NCBI GenBank assembly: GCA_963784645.1
Contig: CAWARY010000005.1
Span: forward strand, 372,001-436,000
DNA length: 64,000 nt
Origin: JBBRVW01 sp963784645
GTDB taxonomy: Bacteria > Actinomycetota > Actinomycetes > JACCUZ01
Direction of reading: 5' to 3'
Shown here: in pieces, positions 24,420-32,266 of the stretch
Position numbering within the stretch: the stretch's first letter is position 1
Layout: the number at the start of each line of letters is the position of its first letter
Program-made: the position numbers and the translations under genes
The notes under the pieces: model-generated
Told to the model about the DNA's origin: nothing
The model's input: the letters and a program-made list of their open reading frames with translations, nothing else
Database searches by the model: none

Positions 24420-25187
24420 GTGCCGGAGCTGCACGAGGTGCTGCTGCTGTGCGCCGCGGCGGCGTTCGCCGGGTGGGTCGACGCGGTCTCGGGCGGCGGG
24501 GGACTGGTGCAGCTGCCGGCTCTGCTCATCGCCCTGCCGGGCGCCTCGCCGGCCGCGGTGCTGGCGACCAACAAGCTGTCGAGCATCTGTGGCACGTCGG
24601 CCGCTGCCCTGACCTACCACCGGCGGGTACGCCCCGACCTGCGAACCGCGCTGCCGATGGCCGGCTTCGCGCTCGTGGGAGCGGCCCTGGGTGCGCTGTG
24701 CGCCTCGCTGATCCCGCGCTCGGTGTTCTCGCCGATCGTGCTGGTGCTGCTCGTGGGGGTCGGTGCGTTCACCGCCGTCCGCCCGGACTTCGGCCAGGCG
24801 CAGGCCCTGCGCTGGGCGGACCGCCGGCACCACCTCGCGGCGGGGCTCGGTGGGGCTGCCATCGGGTTCTACGACGGCATCTTCGGGCCGGGAACCGGCG
24901 CGTTCCTCGTCGTGCTCCTGGTCGTCCTGCTGGGCTACGAGCTGCTCCAGGCGTCCGCCAAGGCGCGCATCGTCAACCTGGCCACCAACCTCGGCGCGCT
25001 GCTGGTCTTCATCCCCCAGGGGTCCCCGATGTGGCGGCTCGGACTCGCGATGGGCGCCTGCAACGTGGCCGGCGGCTGGCTCGGCGCGCACTCGGCGATC
25101 GCCGGGGGCAACCGCTTCGTCCGGGTGGTGTTCCTCGCCGTCGTCGCTGCGCTCGTGCTCCGGCTCGGGTACGGGCTCGTTCCCTGA
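24420..25187 (+). CDS. TauE/SafE-family membrane permease
   Basis: 255 aa integral membrane protein with about seven to eight hydrophobic spans. Family hallmarks are 'FAGWVDAVSGGGGLVQLPALL' (glycine-rich first repeat, quoted in part), 'LATNKLSSICGTS' and, in the second repeat, 'GFYDGIFGPGTGAFLVV' and 'ARIVNLATNLGAL'. These proteins export sulfite, sulfoacetate or related organic anions; the substrate here is unknown. GTG start 10 bp after the HAD gene, so it probably shares that transcript. Confidence 0.85.
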   Translation: MPELHEVLLLCAAAAFAGWVDAVSGGGGLVQLPALLIALPGASPAAVLATNKLSSICGTSAAALTYHRRVRPDLRTALPMAGFALVGAALGALCASLIPRSVFSPIVLVLLVGVGAFTAVRPDFGQAQALRWADRRHHLAAGLGGAAIGFYDGIFGPGTGAFLVVLLVVLLGYELLQASAKARIVNLATNLGALLVFIPQGSPMWRLGLAMGACNVAGGWLGAHSAIAGGNRFVRVVFLAVVAALVLRLGYGLVP

Positions 25188-25243
25188 CCTGAGGCGCTCG
25201 CCCGGGTGCGCGGATCGGCACACAAAAGGCAATCGGCGCACTC

Positions 25244-25273
25244 TTGACATGCCGGTAACTAAACCGCTTTAGT
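25244..25273 (+). promoter_or_regulatory. lacI-family gene promoter with overlapping LacI-type operator
   Basis: TTGACA (25244-25249) is a good -35, and TTTAGT (25268-25273) a usable -10 with 18-bp spacing, 6 nt from the ATG. ACTAAACCGCTTTAGT (25258-25273) is a LacI-family operator: near-palindromic arms around a central CG. Overlap with the -10 predicts autorepression. Confidence 0.7.
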
Positions 25274-25279
25274 AGCCGA

Positions 25280-26338
25280 ATGCCGGCCCGCCGTCCGACC
25301 ATCTCCGACGTCGCCCGCACCGCGGGTGTCTCGAAGGGGGCGGTGTCGTTCGCGCTCAACGGTCGCCCCGGGGTGGCGCCCGGGACCCGGGACCGCATCC
25401 TCGCGGCGGCCGACGACCTGGGCTGGACGCCCAGCCACCCGGCCCGGGCGCTGGCCGCCTCCCGGGCGCTGGCCGTCGGCCTGGTGATCGCCCGCCCGCC
25501 CGAGACGCTCGGCGCGGACCCCTTCTTCCCGGCCTTCATCGCCGGGGTCGAGGCCGCCCTCGCCCCGCTCGGGCAGTCGTTGCTGCTCCAGGTCGTTCCC
25601 GACCGTGACCGGGAGGCCGAGGGCTACCGTCGGCTCGCGGCCGACGGCCGGGTCGACGGTGTCTTCCTTACCGACCTCCGGGTCGACGACCCCCGCCCGG
25701 CGCTGATGGCCGCGCTCGGCATGCCCGCGGTCCTCATCGCCCCCTCCTGCGACGACCACCCGACCGGGGTCTGCGTCTGCGTCGACGACCGACCCGGGAT
25801 CCGGGCGGTCGTCGAGCACCTGCTCCAGCTCGGCCACACGCGCATCGCGCACGTCACCGGACCGGCCGAGTTCGTGCACTCGGCGTCCCGCGTGGACGCG
25901 TGGGCCGGCGCTCTGCACGACGCCGGGCTGTCGCTCGGTCCCCTGGAGCGCGCGGACTTCTCCGCCCGTGGTGGTGCCGACGCGACGACGCGGCTGCTCG
26001 ACCTGCCCGAGCCGCCGACAGCCATCGTCTACGCCAACGACCTGATGGCGATCGCCGGCTCGGCCGTCGCTGCCGGGCGTGGCGTCGACGTCCCCGGCGA
26101 CCTGTCCATCGCCGGTTTCGACGACACCGAGGTCGCCGCCCACCTGCGACCGGCCCTCACGACGGTGCGGACCGACGCCTTCGCCTGGGGCCGTGCGGCA
26201 GCGGTCCGGTTGACCGACCTGGTCGCGGGGCACGACGCACCCAAGATCGAACTGCCGTCCCCACAGCTGGTGATCCGCGACTCCACAGCAGCACCGCGAC
26301 CCATCGGGTCGCGTCCTCGTCAACGATCGGAGCACTGA
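25280..26338 (+). CDS. LacI-family transcriptional repressor of the sugar locus
   Basis: 352 aa. The N-terminal helix-turn-helix (residues 4-26, 'TISDVARTAGVSKGAVSFAL') and hinge helix ('HPARALAASRA') are followed by a periplasmic-binding-protein-like sugar sensor domain ('GVFLTDLRVDDPRPALM', 'GHTRIAHVTGP', 'TAIVYANDLMAIA', 'SIAGFDDTEVA'). It should repress the downstream transporter and glycosidase genes until a sugar or sugar phosphate binds. The operator overlapping its own -10 suggests autoregulation. Only 3 bp separate its stop from the next ATG, so it may lead the whole transcript. Confidence 0.92.
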   Translation: MPARRPTISDVARTAGVSKGAVSFALNGRPGVAPGTRDRILAAADDLGWTPSHPARALAASRALAVGLVIARPPETLGADPFFPAFIAGVEAALAPLGQSLLLQVVPDRDREAEGYRRLAADGRVDGVFLTDLRVDDPRPALMAALGMPAVLIAPSCDDHPTGVCVCVDDRPGIRAVVEHLLQLGHTRIAHVTGPAEFVHSASRVDAWAGALHDAGLSLGPLERADFSARGGADATTRLLDLPEPPTAIVYANDLMAIAGSAVAAGRGVDVPGDLSIAGFDDTEVAAHLRPALTTVRTDAFAWGRAAAVRLTDLVAGHDAPKIELPSPQLVIRDSTAAPRPIGSRPRQRSEH

Positions 26339-26341
26339 CAG

Positions 26342-27631
26342 ATGAAGCGCACTGCAACTGCCGCGGCACTCGTCGCACTGGCCCTCGGCGCGACGGCCTG
26401 CGGGGGAGGCAGCGGCTCGTCCTCCGCCTCCGGCGACCTCGCCACCAAGGGGCCGATCAAGATCTGGCTGTCGAACAACCCCGAGGAGCTCGCCTGGGGC
26501 AAGGCGATGGTGACGGCGTGGAACGCCGAGAACCCCAAGGAGAAGGTCACCGCGCAGGAGATCCCGGCCGGCAAGAGCTCGGAGGAGGTCATCGGCGCGG
26601 CCATCACCGCGGGCAACGCGCCCTGCCTGGTGTTCAACACGTCGCCGGCCGCCGTGCCCCAGTTCCAGAAGCAGGGCGGACTCGTGGCTCTCGACGACTT
26701 CCCGGGCGGCGCGAAGTACGTCGAGTCACGCAGCGGTGACAGCGCCCAGCAGTACCAGTCGCCGGACGGCAAGTACTACCAGCTGCCGTGGAAGCAGAAC
26801 CCGGTGATGATCTTCTTCAACAAGGACCTGCTGGAGAAGGCCGGCGTCGACCCTGAGAACCCGCCGCTGTCGACTTACGACGACTTCCTCGCGACGAGCG
26901 ACAAGATCGTGAGCAGCGGTGCCGCGCAGGCCGCCATCTGGCCGGCGCCGACGAGCGAGTTCTTCCAGTCGTGGTTCGACTTCTACCCGTTGTACGCCGC
27001 CGAGTCCGGCGGCACGCAGCTGGTCGAGGACGGCAAGGCGACCTTCGACGACGCCGACGGCCAGGCGGTCGCGAACTTCTGGGCCACCATGTACGAGAAG
27101 GGCTACGCCCAGAAGGAGAAGTACCAGGCCGACTCGTTCGCGGACGGCAAGGCGGCGATGGCGATCGTCGGTCCGTGGGCCGTCGCGGTCTACGGCGACA
27201 AGGTCAACTGGGGCGTCGCACCGGTTCCGACCTCGACCGGCAAGGCCGCCGACGAGGTCTACACCTTCTCCGACGCGAAGAACGTCGCCCTCTACTCCGC
27301 CTGCAAGGCCAAGGGCACCGCGTGGGACGTGCTGAAGTTCGCGACCAGCAAGACCCAGGACGGCTCGCTGCTGGACAAGACCGGCCAGATGCCCATCCGC
27401 ACCGACCTGGCCGCGGCCTACCCCGACTACTTCACTGCCCACGCGGAGTACAAGACCTTCGCGGACCAGGCTGCCCGGACCGTCGAGGTCCCGAACGTCC
27501 CGGGCTCCATCGAGATCTGGCAGAACTTCCGCGACAGCTACAGCAGCAGCGTGATCTTCGCGAAGCAGCCTGTCGACGCGGCGCTGACGACGGCGGCGGG
27601 CGAGATCGACAAGCTCGCCGGACAGTCCTGA
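26342..27631 (+). CDS. ABC transporter sugar-binding lipoprotein (family 1)
   Basis: 429 aa. The first 20 residues form a lipoprotein signal peptide with lipobox 'GATAC' (Cys20), followed by a Gly/Ser linker. The mature domain is a family 1 extracellular solute-binding protein similar to maltose and multiple-sugar binders: 'IKIWLSNNPEE' near the start, 'YYQLPWKQNPVMIFFNKDLL' hinge, 'GKAAMAIVGPWAV' near the middle. It is anchored outside the membrane and delivers sugar to the two following permeases. Substrate not readable from sequence; neighbours suggest a mannoside. Confidence 0.92.
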   Translation: MKRTATAAALVALALGATACGGGSGSSSASGDLATKGPIKIWLSNNPEELAWGKAMVTAWNAENPKEKVTAQEIPAGKSSEEVIGAAITAGNAPCLVFNTSPAAVPQFQKQGGLVALDDFPGGAKYVESRSGDSAQQYQSPDGKYYQLPWKQNPVMIFFNKDLLEKAGVDPENPPLSTYDDFLATSDKIVSSGAAQAAIWPAPTSEFFQSWFDFYPLYAAESGGTQLVEDGKATFDDADGQAVANFWATMYEKGYAQKEKYQADSFADGKAAMAIVGPWAVAVYGDKVNWGVAPVPTSTGKAADEVYTFSDAKNVALYSACKAKGTAWDVLKFATSKTQDGSLLDKTGQMPIRTDLAAAYPDYFTAHAEYKTFADQAARTVEVPNVPGSIEIWQNFRDSYSSSVIFAKQPVDAALTTAAGEIDKLAGQS

Positions 27632-27641
27632 GCCACCGGCC

Positions 27642-28589
27642 ATGACCACGGCAACTGCTCCCGCTCCAGCTCCGGCCCCGGCCCCCCGCCGGGCGCCGGG
27701 GCGCCGGAGCGCGGTCTCGCGGATCATCGGTCGGCAGCCGCTCGGCATCGCCTTCGCAGCGCCGTACGCCGTCTTCCTGGCGGCGGTGTTCGCCTACCCG
27801 CTCGGTCTCGCGGTCTGGATCAGCTTCCACGACTACTTCTTCGCCGCGCCGGGTGCGAGCGTCGCGCGCCCGTTCGTCGGGCTCGACAACTACACGACCG
27901 TGCTCAGCGACCCGGACGTCCGTCAGTCGTTCAAGAACGTCGGCGTCTTCCTCGTCATCAACGTCCCACTGACGGTGGTGCTCGCCCTCCTGCTCGCGAA
28001 CGCGCTCAACGCGGCCGTGCACGGGCGGACCTTCCTGCGGGTCGCCTACTACGTGCCGTACGTCAGCGCCAGCGTCGCGGTCGTCGCAGTGTGGCTGTTC
28101 CTGTTCAGCAAGGGCGGGCTGGTCAACCACCTGCTCGGCGGTCTGGCGCCGGACCCCTCCTGGCTGGTCAACAGCGGCCTGGCGATGCCACTCATCGCGA
28201 TCTTCGTCACCTGGAAGCAGCTCGGCTTCTTCATCCTGCTCTACCTCGCGGCGCTGCAGGGCGTGCCCAAGGAGCTCTACGAGTCCGCCTCGACCGACGG
28301 GGCCACCCGGTGGCAGCAGCTGAGGCACGTCACGGTGCCCGGCGTCCGGCCGGCGACCACGCTCGTCGTCATCCTCGCCACGATCACCGGCGCCAACCTG
28401 TTCACCGAGCCGTACCTGCTCACCAACGGTGGCGGACCCAACGGTGCGTCCGCGTCGCCGGTGCTCGTCATGTACCAGAAGGGCATCGAGCAGGGGAACC
28501 CCGACGTCGCCGCCGCGATCGGCGTCCTGCTGGTCCTGGCGGTCCTCGTCATCTCTCTCATCAACCGCAAGCTGCTGGAAAGGGACTGA
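27642..28589 (+). CDS. Sugar ABC transporter permease, MalF/UgpA-like
   Basis: 315 aa. A Pro/Ala-rich N-terminus precedes six membrane spans beginning near residue 40 ('IAFAAPYAVFLAAVFAYPL'). The EAA docking loop 'ELYESASTDGATRWQQLRHV' is near residue 210. It pairs with the next permease to form the channel. The locus encodes no ATPase, so the pair probably uses a shared ATPase of the MsiK type encoded elsewhere, as known in Streptomyces sugar importers; that part is inference. Confidence 0.92.
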   Translation: MTTATAPAPAPAPAPRRAPGRRSAVSRIIGRQPLGIAFAAPYAVFLAAVFAYPLGLAVWISFHDYFFAAPGASVARPFVGLDNYTTVLSDPDVRQSFKNVGVFLVINVPLTVVLALLLANALNAAVHGRTFLRVAYYVPYVSASVAVVAVWLFLFSKGGLVNHLLGGLAPDPSWLVNSGLAMPLIAIFVTWKQLGFFILLYLAALQGVPKELYESASTDGATRWQQLRHVTVPGVRPATTLVVILATITGANLFTEPYLLTNGGGPNGASASPVLVMYQKGIEQGNPDVAAAIGVLLVLAVLVISLINRKLLERD

Positions 28590-28590
28590 C

Positions 28591-29505
28591 ATGACGCAGG
28601 CAACAGCGCCGGTCGCTCCCGAGCCCGTCGTGCCCGAGGAGAGCGCCGTCGCCGGGGGGAAGCCGGGCCCGCGCGGACAGCTCCTCTCCACGCTGGGTCG
28701 CTATGCCGTCCTCGTGCTCGGCGCGATCCTGTTCCTCTTCCCCTTCTACTACATGCTCGTCGGCTCGTTCCAGGCGAAGTCCGACTCGTCGGTCGCCGGC
28801 GCCTTCCCGCTCGGCGGCTGGACCCTCAACAACTACCGGGAGATCAACGCGCGGGTCGACCTGATCGGGTCGCTCGTCAACTCCGGCATCTTCACCGGCG
28901 GGGTCATCCTGTGCACGGTCGTGCTCGGGGTCCTCGCGGGATACGCTCTGGCGCGGCTGCACTTCCGCGGTCGCGGCACGCTCTTCGCTGCCATGCTGCT
29001 GGTCCAGCTGGTGCCGTTCCAGCTGCTCATCATCCCGCTGTACGTGATGATCGTCCGCAGCTACGGACTGGCCGACAGCTACCTCGGCATGATCCTTCCG
29101 TTCGCCATCAACTCGACGGCTGTCTTCATCTTCCGGCAGTTCTTCCTCCAGCTACCCGAAGATCTGTTCTCCGCCGCCCGCATCGACGGGGCCGGCGAGC
29201 TGCGCATCCTGTGGTCGATCGCGCTGCCGCTGGTGCGGCCTGCCCTCCTCACCGCGGTGCTGCTCACGTTCATCGGGCCCTGGAACGAGTTCCTCTGGCC
29301 GTTCCTCGTCACCAAGGACACCGGCATGCAGCCGCTTGCCGTGTCGCTGGCCAACTACCTGTCCAACGTCGCCGGCCGGGCCACCAATCCGTTCGGGGCG
29401 ATCCTCGCCGGCGCGTGCGTGCTGGCCGCTCCGGCGGTCGCGCTGTTCGTCGCCTTCCAGCGGCACTTCACCTCCTCCGACATCGGCTCCGGCGTGAAGG
29501 GATGA
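28591..29505 (+). CDS. Sugar ABC transporter permease, MalG/UgpE-like
   Basis: 304 aa from ATG 28591, 1 bp after the previous stop; earlier in-frame codons lie within the partner permease gene and are rejected. Six membrane spans, the first near residue 38 ('YAVLVLGAILFLFPFYYM'). The EAA loop 'EDLFSAARIDGAGELRILW' is near residue 190. Its stop overlaps the ATG of the phosphorylase gene (ATGA). Second channel subunit of the importer. Confidence 0.92.
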   Translation: MTQATAPVAPEPVVPEESAVAGGKPGPRGQLLSTLGRYAVLVLGAILFLFPFYYMLVGSFQAKSDSSVAGAFPLGGWTLNNYREINARVDLIGSLVNSGIFTGGVILCTVVLGVLAGYALARLHFRGRGTLFAAMLLVQLVPFQLLIIPLYVMIVRSYGLADSYLGMILPFAINSTAVFIFRQFFLQLPEDLFSAARIDGAGELRILWSIALPLVRPALLTAVLLTFIGPWNEFLWPFLVTKDTGMQPLAVSLANYLSNVAGRATNPFGAILAGACVLAAPAVALFVAFQRHFTSSDIGSGVKG

Positions 29506-30599
29506 CCGTGCACCAGCCCGGCACCGCCACCCCACCCACCTCGACGACAGTGCCCTACACGTTGACCCGGCTCGGCGTGGTGATGACGCCGGTGCCGGGC
29601 GATCCGCTCGAGGAGCTCGGCGTCCTCAACCCCGCCAGCGGACGCACGCCGGACGGACGGCTGCACCTGCTGCCCCGGTTGGTCGCCGCGGGCAACGTCT
29701 CGCGGGTCGGGCTCGCCGAGGTGGTCCTCGACAACGGTGTCCCCGTCGGTGTCGAGCGCAGGGGAGTGGTCCTCGCCCCTGACGAGGGCTGGGAGCGCGG
29801 CGCGAACAACGCCGGCGTCGAGGACCCGCGCACCACCTGGGTGCCTTCCCTCGGCCTGCACCTCATGACGTACGTCGCCTACGGGCCGCTCGGCCCGCGG
29901 CTCGCGATCGCGGTGTCGGCCGACCTCCGTGAGTGGCGCCGGCTGGGTCCGGTGCAGTTCGCGTACCAGCCCGACCTCGACACCGACCTGTGCATGTTCC
30001 CCAACAAGGACGCCGTGTTCTTCCCCGAACCGGTGCCCGACCCGCACGGCCGCGCGTCGTACGCGATGCTGCACCGGCCGATGTGGGACCTGGGCTGGTT
30101 CCGCGACGGCGAGACGGTGCACCTGCCTGCGGGCATCACCGACGAACGCCCCGGCATCTGGATCTCCTACGTCCCCGTGGACGAGGTTCTCGCCGATGTG
30201 CGCGCGCTCGTACGGCTGCGCGCTCACCGGTGCGTCGCACTGAGCGAGCACCCGTTCGAGCAGCTCAAGATCGGCGCCGGCCCGCCACCCGTCCGGGTCG
30301 ACGAGGGCTGGCTGCTGCTGCACCACGGCGTGACCGGCGAGCCACCGGTCGGCTTCGACCCCACGACCCAGCGGGTCGAGTACGCCGCGGGCGCGATGCT
30401 GCTCGACCCTGACGACCCGTCAAAGGTCCTCGCCCGGACGGCGGACCCGATCATGAAGCCGGAGACCGACGACGAGCGGGACGGGACGGTGCCGAACGTC
30501 GTCTTCCCGACCGCCATCGAGGAGGTCGACGGCATCCGCTACGTCTTCTACGGCATGGCGGACTCCAAGATCGGGGTTGCGAGGCTCGACCACACGTGA
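29502..30599 (+). CDS. GH130-type beta-mannoside phosphorylase / glycosidase
   Basis: 365 aa from ATG 29502, overlapping the permease stop. A five-bladed beta-propeller enzyme: 'VLNPASG' (41-47), 'GVEDPR' (105-110) with the catalytic aspartate region, 'MFPNKDAVFFPEP', 'WLLLHHGVTG' and a late 'VFPTAIEEVDGIRYVFYG' match family GH130. Members phosphorolyse beta-mannosidic links, releasing mannose 1-phosphate, or hydrolyse them. No signal peptide, so it works on imported oligosaccharide in the cytoplasm. The exact linkage is not readable. It fits with the PMI-like cupin two genes on. Confidence 0.82.
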   Translation: MTVHQPGTATPPTSTTVPYTLTRLGVVMTPVPGDPLEELGVLNPASGRTPDGRLHLLPRLVAAGNVSRVGLAEVVLDNGVPVGVERRGVVLAPDEGWERGANNAGVEDPRTTWVPSLGLHLMTYVAYGPLGPRLAIAVSADLREWRRLGPVQFAYQPDLDTDLCMFPNKDAVFFPEPVPDPHGRASYAMLHRPMWDLGWFRDGETVHLPAGITDERPGIWISYVPVDEVLADVRALVRLRAHRCVALSEHPFEQLKIGAGPPPVRVDEGWLLLHHGVTGEPPVGFDPTTQRVEYAAGAMLLDPDDPSKVLARTADPIMKPETDDERDGTVPNVVFPTAIEEVDGIRYVFYGMADSKIGVARLDHT

Positions 30600-31780
30600 G
30601 CGAGGTCCTCGGGCTCGGCCTCGTGGGCGCGGGCCGCTTCGCCCACTTCATCGCCGGTGCGGTCGCCGGGCTGCCGGGGCTCGAGCTGCGTGCGGTCGCC
30701 GACCAGGACAAGGACCAGGCCGACGAGCTCGGGGCCGTGCACGGCATCCGCTCGGTGTCGCGCTGGCAGGACCTGCTCGCGGACGACGCCGTCGACGCGG
30801 TGGCGATCGTCACGCCGCCCTCGACGCACGCGGCGATCGCTCGGGCGGCCCTGTCGGCCGGGCGGCACGTCCTGTGCGAGAAGCCGCTGGCGACCGACCT
30901 CGACGACGCCCGGGAGGTGGCGGCACTGGCGCGCACCTCAGGGCTGGGCCTGGTCGTCGACCACGTCCTGCGCTACAACCCGGTGCTCGCTGCGCTCGTC
31001 GTGCTGCGCGACGAGCTGCTCGGGCCGGTGCAGCGGTTCGCGTTCGAGAACGACGCCAGTGACGAGCACCTCCCGCCCGGGCACTGGTTCTGGGACGAGG
31101 CCGAGAGCGGCGGGATCTTCGTCGAGCATGGCGTGCACTTCTTCGACGCCGCGCACCTGCTGCTCGGCAGCGCACCGTCGGTGGTCTCGGCGGCCTCCGC
31201 CGCCCGCCCAGACGGCACCGTCGACCTGGTGAGCGCCACCGGCGTCCATCCCGGCGGGACACTGGCGAGCCACAGCCACGGCTTCACCCATCCCGGTCGG
31301 TGCGAGCGCCAGACGATGCGACTCGACCACGGCACCGCGCAGACTCTCGTCGAGGGCTGGATCCCGCTGCGCGCCCACGTCGACGCCTGGACCGACGACG
31401 GCGGCGCGGACATCGCCCAGTCGCTGCCGGGCCGCGCCGCGCAGCTGCTGGACGTCCCCGGGCACCGGCTACCGCCGGGTGCCGGCATCACGGCCGTCGT
31501 GCACCGCGACGCCGCGGCCGGCGCGGCCCGCGGCCGGGGCTGCGACCTGCGGGTCCCGCACCGTGTCGAGCTGCACGTCGTCCTCGGTGGGGACGACCTG
31601 AAGCCGCACGTCTACGCCGAGAGCGTCCGCGCAGCCCTTGCCGACCTGGTCCTCGCCGCGGCCGGCGCCACCCCGCGCTCCGGAGCACCCGAGGCGGTCG
31701 CCGCGCTCGCGGTGGCACTCGCGGCCCGCCGTGCGGCGACCGACGGCCGCCACGTCCGGCCCGACGTGAGAGCGGCATGA
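30596..31780 (+). CDS. Gfo/Idh/MocA-family oxidoreductase
   Basis: 394 aa, GTG start overlapping the phosphorylase stop. The NAD(P) motif 'VGAGRFA' lies at residues 10-16, the family catalytic motif is EKP at 95-97 ('HVLCEKPLAT'), and 'EHGVHFFDAAHLLLG' carries the second histidine pair. These enzymes oxidise or epimerise sugars and sugar derivatives. In this locus it probably converts a sugar or inositol released from the imported glycan. Length is slightly above the usual 330-380. Confidence 0.85.
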   Translation: MSEVLGLGLVGAGRFAHFIAGAVAGLPGLELRAVADQDKDQADELGAVHGIRSVSRWQDLLADDAVDAVAIVTPPSTHAAIARAALSAGRHVLCEKPLATDLDDAREVAALARTSGLGLVVDHVLRYNPVLAALVVLRDELLGPVQRFAFENDASDEHLPPGHWFWDEAESGGIFVEHGVHFFDAAHLLLGSAPSVVSAASAARPDGTVDLVSATGVHPGGTLASHSHGFTHPGRCERQTMRLDHGTAQTLVEGWIPLRAHVDAWTDDGGADIAQSLPGRAAQLLDVPGHRLPPGAGITAVVHRDAAAGAARGRGCDLRVPHRVELHVVLGGDDLKPHVYAESVRAALADLVLAAAGATPRSGAPEAVAALAVALAARRAATDGRHVRPDVRAA

Positions 31781-31805
31781 ACCCGACGACGAGCAGGGAG
31801 ACATC

Positions 31806-32216
31806 GTGACCACCTGGCGAGCCAGCAGTGACCTCGGACCGCGAGCGGCCGAGCGCGTCGAGAAGCCGTGGGGCCACGAGCTGATCTTCGCCCTGGTCGA
31901 GGGCCAGTACGTCGGCAAGATCCTCACCGTCGACGCCGGGCAGTCGCTCTCGCTGCAGTACCACGAGCAGAAGGACGAAACCATCGCCCTCGTCTCCGGC
32001 CGCGCCGAGCTCGACGTCGGCACGGCCGCCGATGCGCTGCAGACCATCTCGCTCGAGCCGAGGACCTCGGTCCACGTCCAGCCGGGTGTCCTGCACCGGT
32101 TGCGCGCCCTGGAGGACTCGGTACTGGTCGAGGCCTCGACCGCTGCCACCGGCTGGCGCGAAGACGTTGTCCGTCTCGACGACCGGTACGGCCGTGACGG
32201 GACCACCGCGCCATGA
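31806..32216 (+). CDS. Cupin of the mannose-6-phosphate isomerase type
   Basis: 136 aa, GTG 31806 with AGGGAG at 31795-31800. 'RVEKPWGHELIF' (18-29), 'LSLQYHEQKDE' (48-58) and 'PGVLHRLRAL' form the cupin metal site and match the cupin domain of type II phosphomannose isomerase / GDP-mannose pyrophosphorylase fusions, here as a free-standing single domain. It may isomerise mannose 6-phosphate to fructose 6-phosphate, or act as a sugar-phosphate epimerase. Its stop overlaps an ATG of the next frame. The mannose link agrees with the GH130 gene. Confidence 0.75.
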   Translation: MTTWRASSDLGPRAAERVEKPWGHELIFALVEGQYVGKILTVDAGQSLSLQYHEQKDETIALVSGRAELDVGTAADALQTISLEPRTSVHVQPGVLHRLRALEDSVLVEASTAATGWREDVVRLDDRYGRDGTTAP

Positions 32217-32266
32217 CCCGTACCGCACAGCGCGTCCACACCACCACCCGCACCGCTGGAGGACCT

